This document shows, piece after piece, positions 17,532 through 25,307 of a stretch of 64,000 bases of DNA. The notes beneath the pieces were generated by a model. It was given only the letters and a program-made list of their open reading frames with translations. It was not told the origin of the DNA and searched no databases. Numbering within the stretch: position 1 is the first letter of the stretch; each line of letters begins with the position of its first letter. Position numbers and translations under genes: made by a program. Source of the DNA: Gammaproteobacteria bacterium (GTDB lineage: Bacteria > Pseudomonadota > Gammaproteobacteria > GCA-001735895); assembly GCA_030066085.1 (NCBI GenBank), contig JASJCI010000006.1:1-64000 (forward strand), given 5' to 3'.

Positions 17532-20500
17532 TTAGTGAAACGCCCTTGGTTTCACCAGTTCGACCGCGGCATCCGGCACGCAATCGCGTTGACGCTCGGC
17601 CAGCTTGTGCAGGCGCGCGCCCTGGACATAATCGAATACCCGCTTGACCAGTATCGAATGCGATTCGGCGACGCGCTGCAGTTTACCGACTACCGCTAGC
17701 AACGGCTGCTGGTCGACCAGGCGATGATAGCGCGCGTATACCTGCGGGGTCAGGGCCAGGTTGATGAATCCCGTCTCGTCCTCGAGGGTCACGAACACCA
17801 TGCCCTTCGCCGATCCCGGCGACTGTTTCACCAGCACCATGCCGACCGCGAAAACGTCGCGTTCGGCGGTCATGGCCGTTAAATCCCGTGCATGCATGAA
17901 ACGCTCGACCGCGACCGGGTAAGGCCACTGCTCCTGCCTGATCACCTCGATCGGGTGCCGGCCGAGTGTCGTCCTGAATGCCTGGAAATCCTTGCGTATC
18001 CGCTCGAGCGCGGATTCCGCGGCCCAGTCCACCCGGTCCTCGATATCATCCAGCATCGGCTTGAGCGGTGCTGCCTCGGCTTTCCACAGCGCATCCGAAC
18101 GCGAGTTCTCGAACTCCGCGAAAGCGTTGGCTGCCGCCAGCCGGGTAATGTCGTCGCGATCGAGGCGACAGGCGCGGATACAGTCCTCGAGACTGCGCCA
18201 GCGCACCCCGCCCGCGCGCGCGGCGATAATACTGTCGACCGCACCATCGGACAGCCCCTTGACGATGCGCAAGCCGAGCCGAATCGCGTGCGCCTGGCCG
18301 GGATTTTTTCGTTCCAGGGTAAAGTCGCGTTCGGATGCATGAATCGAAACGGGTAACAGGCCAATACCGGCGCGCCGTGCAGCCTGTAACAGTGCGTGTG
18401 GCGAGTAAAAACCCATGGGCTGCGAATTCAGCACCGAGATGAAAAAGGCAGCGGGAAAGTGGCACTTGAGGTAACAGGAGGCATAGGCGATCAGTGCGAA
18501 CGAAACCGCGTGGGATTCCGGGAAACCGTACTCGGCGAAACCCTTCATCTGGCCGAGAATCTGTTCGGCGAATTCCGGTTCGACACCGTTCTCGCGCAAA
18601 CCCTGTTCGAGCCGCAGGAGCAACGGGTGCAGGTCACGATTGAAATCCTTGATACCCCAGGCGCCGATCTTCTTGCGCAGTTCGTTGGCTTCGCCGGGGG
18701 TAAAATTACCGACCGCTATCGCGATCCGCATCGCCTGTTCCTGGAAAATGGCGATGCCGAGAGTACGCTGCAAAATCGGTCGCAGGCGCTCGTCCGGGTA
18801 GGTCACCGGTTGCAGGCCATCGCGGCGTGCAAGGTAAGGATGGATGACCTTGCCCTGGATCGGCCCCGGCCGAATGATCGCGACCTCGATCACGAGATCG
18901 TAGAAGCAGGCCGGCTTGAGCCGCGGCAACATCGACATTTGCGCGCGCGATTCGATCTGAAAGGTGCCGACGGTATCCGCCTGCTGGATCATCGCATAGG
19001 TAGCCGGATCGTCTTCCGGCAGGGCATCGAGACGCAGGCTCACGCCGTGGTAGTACTCGATGTAATCGAAACACTTGCGGAGCGCCGACAGCATTCCCAG
19101 GCTCAACACGTCGATCTTGAAAAAACCGAGCGCCTCGATGTCCTCCTTGCACCACTGGATGACGCTGCGACCGGGCATGGTCGCGGGCTCCCGCGGCAGC
19201 AGTTCATCGAGTGACCGATCGGACAACATGAACCCGCCGGAGTGAATTCCCAGGTGTCGCGGAAAGCCGTGCAGCTTGTCGCACAGGCTGGCCCAAAGGT
19301 TCCAGTTGATGCGCACAGCAGCGGGCCTTGCCTGTTCGTGTTCGGCTTTCAAGGCCATGACGATGTTGTCGGTACCACTGCCGCGAAAATATCGACTGGA
19401 CGCTATTTTTGACACCTGCCCCAGCAGGACGTCGTCGACGCCGAGCGCGCGCCCGACCGCGCGCAACGCACCCTTGCCGCGAAAAGTCACCACGTTGGCG
19501 ACCATGGCGGCCCGTTCGCGCCCGAAGCGCCGGTATATGTACTGGATGACCTCCTCGCGGCGCTCGTGCTCGAAATCGACATCGATATCGGGCGGATCGC
19601 CTCGCTCGAGACTGACGAAACGCTCGAACAGCAGGTCGAACTGGGCCGGATTGACCGACGTGATGCCGAGCATGAAACAGACGCTGGAGTTCGCCGCCGA
19701 GCCACGTCCCTGGCACAGGATCTGCTGCTCCCGCGCCCAGTGCACGATATCCCATACGGTCAGAAAATAATCGGCGAATGCGAGCTGCTCGATCAGCTCG
19801 AGCTCGTGCTCGATTTGCTCCATTAGCCTGCCTGGCGGGGTCGGACCGAAACGCTCGCGCACGCCCGCGGCGACGAGCGCGGCGAGGTAAGACTGCGCGC
19901 TCTCGCCGGCCGGGATCATTTCCCGCGGATAATGATAACCAAGCTGGTCGAGGTCGAAACGGCAGGCCTGGTTGAGTTCGGTCGATAATTCGAGCGCACG
20001 TCGGCCCCCCGGAAAATCTGCATAAAGGCGCTCCAGCTCGACCGTCGAATGCAGACAGCGCTCGGCGTTCGGAAAAAAATGCGCGTGGCAGTCGTCGAGT
20101 ACACAATTGTTGCGGATTGCCTGCAGCAGGTCGCTCACCGGCTTTTGCGCACGTTGGTGAAAAAAAACGTCCTGGCTCAGCAGGTAGTCGAGCCGATAAC
20201 GGCGCGCGGTCGCGAGCGTTTGCCGGATCCAGCGATCTTCCGCCGGGTGCAGGTGGCGGCTGACCGCGAGGTAATAACGGCCATTGAAATGATCGCGCAG
20301 GCTACCGTGATCGCGCGGCTCGCGGCCACGCCGCTCGCGCCCGCGCATCGGCGCAAGCGCGAACAGTCCGTCGACCTCGTGGGCGAGTAAATCTTCGAGC
20401 GGAACCGTGGCATCGTTCTTGCCGGCACGATGGGCAAAACTGAGCAATCGATTCAGGTTGCCGTAACCCCGGTGATCGAGCGCCACGAGCACCAGCGTAT

Positions 20501-20768
20501 CCTGCAGCAGTACCGGCAGATCGTGATCACGCTCGAGGTGAATCTCGGCACCGTAATTCAGCTTGAGCGCGGGATGCGCCTGTTGCTGCCGCAGGTATGC
20601 CAGCTCGCGGTAGCAGCGCGCCAGGCCGTAAACGCCGTCGAAATCGTTGATACAAAGCGAGCGATAACCCAGTCGACTGGCGCGTTCGACCAGGTCACGC
20701 GGATGAGAAGCGCCGTGCAGGAAACTGAAATTGGTCTTACATAACCATTCGTCGAATTCGCCGAACAT
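17532..20768 (-). CDS. dnaE2: Error-prone DNA polymerase III alpha-like subunit ImuC/DnaE2
   Basis: The 1078-residue protein is the catalytic polymerase of the ImuA-ImuB-ImuC mutasome, which copies damaged templates. It has an N-terminal PHP domain (from NFSFLHGASHP), the C-family polymerase core with the metal aspartates in PPDIDVDFEHERREE (about 390-404), the fingers region containing QIESRAQMSMLPRLKP, and a C-terminal OB fold (KGMVFVTLEDETGFINL). It is shorter than replicative DnaE and lacks the tau-binding extension. It is 15 bases downstream of imuB, in the lexA-imuA-imuB-dnaE2 order typical of damage-inducible cassettes. Confidence 0.95.
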   Translation of the reverse strand: MFGEFDEWLCKTNFSFLHGASHPRDLVERASRLGYRSLCINDFDGVYGLARCYRELAYLRQQQAHPALKLNYGAEIHLERDHDLPVLLQDTLVLVALDHRGYGNLNRLLSFAHRAGKNDATVPLEDLLAHEVDGLFALAPMRGRERRGREPRDHGSLRDHFNGRYYLAVSRHLHPAEDRWIRQTLATARRYRLDYLLSQDVFFHQRAQKPVSDLLQAIRNNCVLDDCHAHFFPNAERCLHSTVELERLYADFPGGRRALELSTELNQACRFDLDQLGYHYPREMIPAGESAQSYLAALVAAGVRERFGPTPPGRLMEQIEHELELIEQLAFADYFLTVWDIVHWAREQQILCQGRGSAANSSVCFMLGITSVNPAQFDLLFERFVSLERGDPPDIDVDFEHERREEVIQYIYRRFGRERAAMVANVVTFRGKGALRAVGRALGVDDVLLGQVSKIASSRYFRGSGTDNIVMALKAEHEQARPAAVRINWNLWASLCDKLHGFPRHLGIHSGGFMLSDRSLDELLPREPATMPGRSVIQWCKEDIEALGFFKIDVLSLGMLSALRKCFDYIEYYHGVSLRLDALPEDDPATYAMIQQADTVGTFQIESRAQMSMLPRLKPACFYDLVIEVAIIRPGPIQGKVIHPYLARRDGLQPVTYPDERLRPILQRTLGIAIFQEQAMRIAIAVGNFTPGEANELRKKIGAWGIKDFNRDLHPLLLRLEQGLRENGVEPEFAEQILGQMKGFAEYGFPESHAVSFALIAYASCYLKCHFPAAFFISVLNSQPMGFYSPHALLQAARRAGIGLLPVSIHASERDFTLERKNPGQAHAIRLGLRIVKGLSDGAVDSIIAARAGGVRWRSLEDCIRACRLDRDDITRLAAANAFAEFENSRSDALWKAEAAPLKPMLDDIEDRVDWAAESALERIRKDFQAFRTTLGRHPIEVIRQEQWPYPVAVERFMHARDLTAMTAERDVFAVGMVLVKQSPGSAKGMVFVTLEDETGFINLALTPQVYARYHRLVDQQPLLAVVGKLQRVAESHSILVKRVFDYVQGARLHKLAERQRDCVPDAAVELVKPRAFH

Positions 20769-20783
20769 CGCAAATCCACGGCG

Positions 20784-22226
20784 TCAACTGAATTCGCCCT
20801 GCTTGAACCAGGCGCCATCGGCGTCGCGGTAAACCCAGCTGCAGCGGCCGCGTCGATCGCGCAACAGGTAATAATCGCGGATGGATCGCAACGCATCGCC
20901 GTCGAGCCACCACTGGTTCGAGTTGCGCTCCAGAAAAATCTTCTGCAGGCGCCCGGGACAGGGAATCGGGATAACGTCGCGATAAAAAAACAGCGGCTTG
21001 TTGACGGCGCTGTCGGTCCAGGCAAGCGCTTCGTAATCATGCTCCAGCGGCATGCCGATCGGCGCGCAGCCGAACGAATCCTCGGGAAAAAAACTGGCGT
21101 GAAAACGGTATGACTCGAAAGCCAGCGGCAGCTTGTTCTGCAGCTCCTGGATGCGGCGATAATCGAGGTTTTCGACATCCCGCGCAAACAGGTCCCACAA
21201 CTGCGGGGTCAGCTGTAAACACTCGCGAATGTCGATCTTCCAGCCGACGAAAGGCATGGCCTCGGGCAAATCGAGATCCGATTCCCGCGCGCTGAGTTCA
21301 CGCATCAGGTCATCGTAGAGGTAACGCGCCTGGTAAAGGGCCGTATCGAAATTCGGCGCGTCGCGGTGCAGGCAGTACGGATGCCGGAAAGACAGTTCGA
21401 CTTCGATGCGACGATCGTTGAACAGCGCGATTTCCCAGCACATGCGATTGACATGGGTCGCGTCGTCGCGCGGCAGCTTTTGCGCGAGCCGGGCCAAATC
21501 CTCGCGCAGCAACAGCGCGATGTACTGCCACTGGTTGACCGGGTATTCCAGCTCGCGCTCGACCCGCGGCCGCCGCGGTTGCGCGTAATGTCGCCACGGG
21601 AAGCGGGCAAGATCCGAGTCCTGCTGGAAAGTCCAGTGCCAGATTCGACCCAGCCAGCGGTCGAAGCGCCGGGTGATCGAGGTTTCACCGGCGGATGACA
21701 TCGCGGCCGGCGTCGCCACGCCGATACGCTCGACGAAACGTTTCAGTCGTGCCTGGCGCGCGCGAAACTGCTCCGGGTTATAGCCGCGCGGCGCAATTTC
21801 CTGCCAGTGACGCGCGAGTTCATCCTGCGGCGCGAACCACTGGTCCCAGTCCAGCGAACGATAGATGTTCTGATCGAGCGGGCTTTGCAGCAGGAACAGG
21901 CCGCGACCGGCATGTTGTCGCTGGTAGTACAGGTAAAGCAGGCACTGCCAGGGATGTCGACCGAATACGGCAAGTGTTTGGTCGCCGTAAGCCTGGCGTA
22001 ACAGTGACTCGAACAGTTCGGCCAGCTTGACGCGCAGTTTTTTTTTCTGCGCCTGCCAGAACTGGCGGCAGTCGCCGAGGCGATTGAGATGTATGTCGTC
22101 AGACCAGCGCATTGCCGCGGGCGACAGCACGAAGGGATTGTCGCAATCGGGCGCGTAGATCGCGGCGAAGGCCGGAAAGCTGTCGTCACCGCGCAGCTCA
22201 CCGAGGCTGATGACGTTCGTCGTCAT
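20784..22226 (-). CDS. imuB: Y-family polymerase-like protein ImuB
   Basis: The 480-residue protein is the mutasome hub, which in studied bacteria binds the clamp, ImuA and ImuC but does not polymerise. Recognition rests on position between imuA and dnaE2, overall length, a helix-hairpin-like RFVERIGVATPAAM region, a little-finger-like centre, and the closing RDYYLLRDRRGRCSWVYRDADG typical of ImuB C-termini. The N-terminal palm is very divergent: I cannot find the acidic residues of active Y polymerases. This fits a structural role. The start codon lies 48 bases after imuA. Confidence 0.88.
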   Translation of the reverse strand: MTTNVISLGELRGDDSFPAFAAIYAPDCDNPFVLSPAAMRWSDDIHLNRLGDCRQFWQAQKKKLRVKLAELFESLLRQAYGDQTLAVFGRHPWQCLLYLYYQRQHAGRGLFLLQSPLDQNIYRSLDWDQWFAPQDELARHWQEIAPRGYNPEQFRARQARLKRFVERIGVATPAAMSSAGETSITRRFDRWLGRIWHWTFQQDSDLARFPWRHYAQPRRPRVERELEYPVNQWQYIALLLREDLARLAQKLPRDDATHVNRMCWEIALFNDRRIEVELSFRHPYCLHRDAPNFDTALYQARYLYDDLMRELSARESDLDLPEAMPFVGWKIDIRECLQLTPQLWDLFARDVENLDYRRIQELQNKLPLAFESYRFHASFFPEDSFGCAPIGMPLEHDYEALAWTDSAVNKPLFFYRDVIPIPCPGRLQKIFLERNSNQWWLDGDALRSIRDYYLLRDRRGRCSWVYRDADGAWFKQGEFS

Positions 22227-22274
22227 ACCGGGTCACCGTCGGGCGCAATCACGGCGCAACCCGGATGGCGGATT

Positions 22275-22922
22275 TCAGTGATACGCCGCATGATCTTCTG
22301 CCACGGCACGATACGGTAGTGATACCCGCCCCGGGGTGCCACCCTTGATGACCTGCAGCGAAAACGCACGCTTGCCGCTTTGCCAGGTATTGATGCGCAG
22401 GCTGGCATGCGGATTACCCTGCTTCTCGCTGAGAAAATAGTGCCGGATCAGGAAAACGATCTGGCCGTGGCTGCGCGCCTGCTGACTGACGAAGGCCATG
22501 TCGCCGCTGCTGAAACGCCGTGGCGAGTCGATGATGATGCGGCGGAACGTATCCTCGAGAAACAACGGCCGCAGCTCGTGCACCGGGCGCTCGGAACAGA
22601 TGAAGAACAATCGCTGCAGGTCGACGCCGTGGCCGAGCCAGCTCGACGCGAATACACCGAGACCATGGTGATGATAGATCCAGACGCTCGGCGGAATATC
22701 GTGCTTGAGCAGCTGTAACGGAATCAGGCGGCCGTTGAGACCGGGCGGAATACCCCACTCGACCAGGTCGCCGGGCCGCACCTCGGCAAAACACTCGTCG
22801 AGCGCGGCGATGCCGGAATAGAGTTCGGGACCGTCGCGGCCGAGGCGATCGCGCAGGCCACGCGCGGTAGTCAGCTGCTGTTGCAGCGAAGTGTCGGCAA
22901 ATTGTGGAGGGATTGACGCCAT
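22275..22922 (-). CDS. imuA: Mutasome accessory protein ImuA (RecA/SulA-like)
   Basis: The 215-residue RecA-fold protein is reported in other bacteria to bind RecA and ImuB. ELYSGIAALDECFAEVRPGDLVEWG is the usual entry into the fold. The Walker A loop is replaced by IPPGLNGRL, so ATP hydrolysis is doubtful, as in many ImuA proteins. Strands LFFICSERPVHEL and RRIIIDSPRR and the tail LQVIKGG support the call. It lies 32 bases downstream of lexA. Confidence 0.88.
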   Translation of the reverse strand: MASIPPQFADTSLQQQLTTARGLRDRLGRDGPELYSGIAALDECFAEVRPGDLVEWGIPPGLNGRLIPLQLLKHDIPPSVWIYHHHGLGVFASSWLGHGVDLQRLFFICSERPVHELRPLFLEDTFRRIIIDSPRRFSSGDMAFVSQQARSHGQIVFLIRHYFLSEKQGNPHASLRINTWQSGKRAFSLQVIKGGTPGRVSLPYRAVAEDHAAYH

Positions 22923-22954
22923 GTCGATAATTCTCCTGGTATATTCCTGCCTGG

Positions 22955-23581
22955 TTAAACTTTGCGCACGATACCGACCAGCTTGCCGATGATCTCGACC
23001 CGGTCGGCAGGTACGCTACGGATGTCGTGCAGCGGATTGGACGGCAGCAGTTCGGCGCGATCGCCGCACAGCCGCAGGCGCTTGAGCGTGATCTCGTCCT
23101 CGATGCGCAGCGCCAGCACGTCGTTCTTGTTGGCCTCGCGCTGACGCTTGATCATCGCGATATCGCCGTCGGCGATAGCGTCACCGCTCATGCTGTCGCC
23201 GACGACACGAATACCGATGATTTCACCGCCGCCGAAAAAGTCCTGGCTGACGTCGAAACGTTCGCGCGTTTCGTCGAACACCGGCAACGGCGCACCGGCA
23301 GGAATCTTCGCCACCAGGTCGAAGCCGCGTTCCGCCCGCTCATGATCGTGCACGGGCAAGTCGTTGGTCGCGGCATCGTTGAGCAGGTACTCCGACACGC
23401 GTTGCGCGCGCTGGCGGATATAACCCTTCTTTTCCAGCGCCTTCAGGTGAAAGCGTGCGGTGGTGTGCTGAAAGCCGAAATGCGCGGCGATTTCGCGCAG
23501 TGACGGAAACGGCAGGCCCGCACTCAGGGTATCGCGGGTATAGTCGTAAACGGCTTGCTGGATTTCGGTCAGTGGCGTCAT
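22955..23581 (-). CDS. lexA: LexA-type repressor of the imuA-imuB-dnaE2 cassette
   Basis: The 208-residue protein has an N-terminal winged helix (TPLTEIQQAVYDYTRDT to VSEYLL) and a C-terminal S24 peptidase. The self-cleavage site is in KIPAGAPLP (A95-G96). The catalytic serine is S130 in VGDSMSGDAI and the lysine is K167 in EITLKRL. RecA-stimulated cleavage would therefore derepress the operon. The ATG at 23581 gives a standard N-terminus. The recognition helix LREIAAHFGFQHTTARFHLKAL differs from E. coli LexA, fitting the non-canonical operator upstream. It may be a second LexA. Confidence 0.93.
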   Translation of the reverse strand: MTPLTEIQQAVYDYTRDTLSAGLPFPSLREIAAHFGFQHTTARFHLKALEKKGYIRQRAQRVSEYLLNDAATNDLPVHDHERAERGFDLVAKIPAGAPLPVFDETRERFDVSQDFFGGGEIIGIRVVGDSMSGDAIADGDIAMIKRQREANKNDVLALRIEDEITLKRLRLCGDRAELLPSNPLHDIRSVPADRVEIIGKLVGIVRKV

Positions 23582-23593
23582 GCGGGCCACTAT

Positions 23594-23631
23594 AATATAC
23601 AACACCGTTGCATGCAACGATGTTGTATATT
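23594..23631. promoter_or_regulatory. 38-bp palindromic operator between lexA and the FAN1 gene
   Basis: A palindrome of 19-bp half-sites with one mismatched pair spans the 70-bp divergent gap. The centre is a perfect GTTGCATGCAAC. The outer arms carry ATACAACA and TGTTGTAT. A TATAAT (23591-23596, plus strand) and a TATTAT (minus strand, 23597-23592) touch its left edge, so a bound repressor would cover promoters on both sides. It is unlike the E. coli CTGT-N8-ACAG box. LexA as its ligand is inferred from position. Confidence 0.75.
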
Positions 23632-23651
23632 TGATGTAGAATGGATACCCG

Positions 23652-25307
23652 ATGTTACCCGAGCTACCGCAGGACTATTACCTCGACAACGTGCTGACGC
23701 TGCTCGGCCACGTGCGCCGCGTCTATGCCGACATTCTCGACCCGGAACAGCTCGATTTCCTCGCTGTCTTCGACGCGCTCGACGACGACGCGCGCCGCCT
23801 CTACGTACGCCTGCTCAATCGCAGCGGCTGCTGGTTTCGCCAGGACAAGCTGCACTATGCCGAGATCGGCGACCTGGCGGCCGCGATCGAGCGCCTCGTC
23901 AGCCACGGCTGCCTGGCCACGGATGCCGCGATCGAGCCCGCGGACCTGCTGTCGCTCTACACCCGGCCCGAGCTGCTCGATGCGCTCGGCCGGCCAGCGC
24001 AACTGCGCGGCCTGCGCCGGGCGCAACTCGACGAGCTGCTGGCCGACGACAGCCTGGCCGATTTTCATGACCAGCTGCGGCAGCGCAATCCACTGCTGCA
24101 GGTGCTGCGACAGGACGAGTACGAACTGTGCCAGATGCTTTTTTTCGGTAATCTCAGCCAGTCGATGACCGATTTCGTGCTGCGCGATCTCGGTCTCTAC
24201 CAGTTCGAATCCTACCGCGTCGACCAGGCACACCGACCGTACCGCAACCAGCTCGAAATTCGCCAGCACTGGCTGATCCATCAGCTCGAACTGCTGTTTC
24301 GCCTGGGCGACCCCGGGGACAGCGAGGCACTCGCTGAAATCCTCGACTATTTGCCCGCCGACATCGATGCCGACGCGCCGGCCTGGCGCAAGAGCGAGCG
24401 CCTGCGGCACGACATCGCACGCCAGCTGGAACGCAACGGTGAACTCGACGCGGCGCTCGCGCTGTACCGCCAGTGTCCGCTGCCGCCGAGCCGTGAACGC
24501 ATCATTCGCATCCTCGCCGGGCGCGGCGAGGCGGAAACGGCGCTGCAGCGATGCGCCGAAATCCTCGCGCAGCCGCTCGACGACGAAGAGGCCCAGTTCG
24601 CCGCCGCCTTTGCCCTGCGCCTGGCGCGCCGCAACCGCCTCGAGCCGCCGGCAGCGGCCAGGCCGGCGCTGATCGATCACCAGCCGCCGGTCGTCGAACT
24701 CGAACTTGCGCCACAGGACTCGGTGGAACTGGCGGTTGCCGCCCACTACCGCGAACTGGACGGCGAGCAAAGCTGTTTCTACGTCGAAAACAGCCTGTTC
24801 AACGGTGTTTTCGGCCTGTGGTTGTGGGACGTGATCTTCGCGCCGGTGAGCGGCGCTTTTTATCACCCTTTCCAGTATCGTCCGCGCGACTTCTACGAAC
24901 CCGGTTTCATCCGCCGGCGCGCAGCGCAGCTCGAACGCGCCTGGCGCGAGATCGGCGACATCCACGGGCTGGTCCGCATCGTCGAACACCGCTGGCAGGC
25001 CAAGCACGGCCTGATGAACCCGCTGGTCAACTGGGCCGCGCTCGACCTCGAATTGCTGCGGCGCGCGCTGCACAGGATCCCGTTGCGCGACTGGCGCATG
25101 ATTTTCGAACGCCTGCTGCTCGACCTGCGCAATCATCGCGCCGGCTTGCCGGACCTGGTGCGGTTTCCCCCGGATGGCGGTTACGAGCTGATCGAGGTCA
25201 AGGGGCCGGGCGACAGCCTGCAAAAGAACCAGCAGCGCTGGATGAACTACTTTCACGCGCGTGATATTCCGCACCGTCTTGCCCGGGTAACATGGCAGGC
25301 GAGCTGA
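23652..25307 (+). CDS. FAN1-like structure-specific nuclease (VRR-NUC domain)
   Basis: The 551-residue protein matches bacterial FAN1 in length and order: an N-terminal SAP-like/helical region, a TPR-like helical middle (about 230-330) and a C-terminal VRR-NUC domain. The nuclease site reads GLPDLVRF then YELIEVKGPGD, giving D501, E515 and K517. Upstream residues PHQYRPRDFYEPGF-like and WAALDLELL fit the FAN1 fold. FAN1 enzymes cut 5' flaps and unhook interstrand crosslinks. It shares the palindromic divergent promoter with lexA and overlaps the following helicase by 16 bases. Confidence 0.92.
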   Translation: MLPELPQDYYLDNVLTLLGHVRRVYADILDPEQLDFLAVFDALDDDARRLYVRLLNRSGCWFRQDKLHYAEIGDLAAAIERLVSHGCLATDAAIEPADLLSLYTRPELLDALGRPAQLRGLRRAQLDELLADDSLADFHDQLRQRNPLLQVLRQDEYELCQMLFFGNLSQSMTDFVLRDLGLYQFESYRVDQAHRPYRNQLEIRQHWLIHQLELLFRLGDPGDSEALAEILDYLPADIDADAPAWRKSERLRHDIARQLERNGELDAALALYRQCPLPPSRERIIRILAGRGEAETALQRCAEILAQPLDDEEAQFAAAFALRLARRNRLEPPAAARPALIDHQPPVVELELAPQDSVELAVAAHYRELDGEQSCFYVENSLFNGVFGLWLWDVIFAPVSGAFYHPFQYRPRDFYEPGFIRRRAAQLERAWREIGDIHGLVRIVEHRWQAKHGLMNPLVNWAALDLELLRRALHRIPLRDWRMIFERLLLDLRNHRAGLPDLVRFPPDGGYELIEVKGPGDSLQKNQQRWMNYFHARDIPHRLARVTWQAS

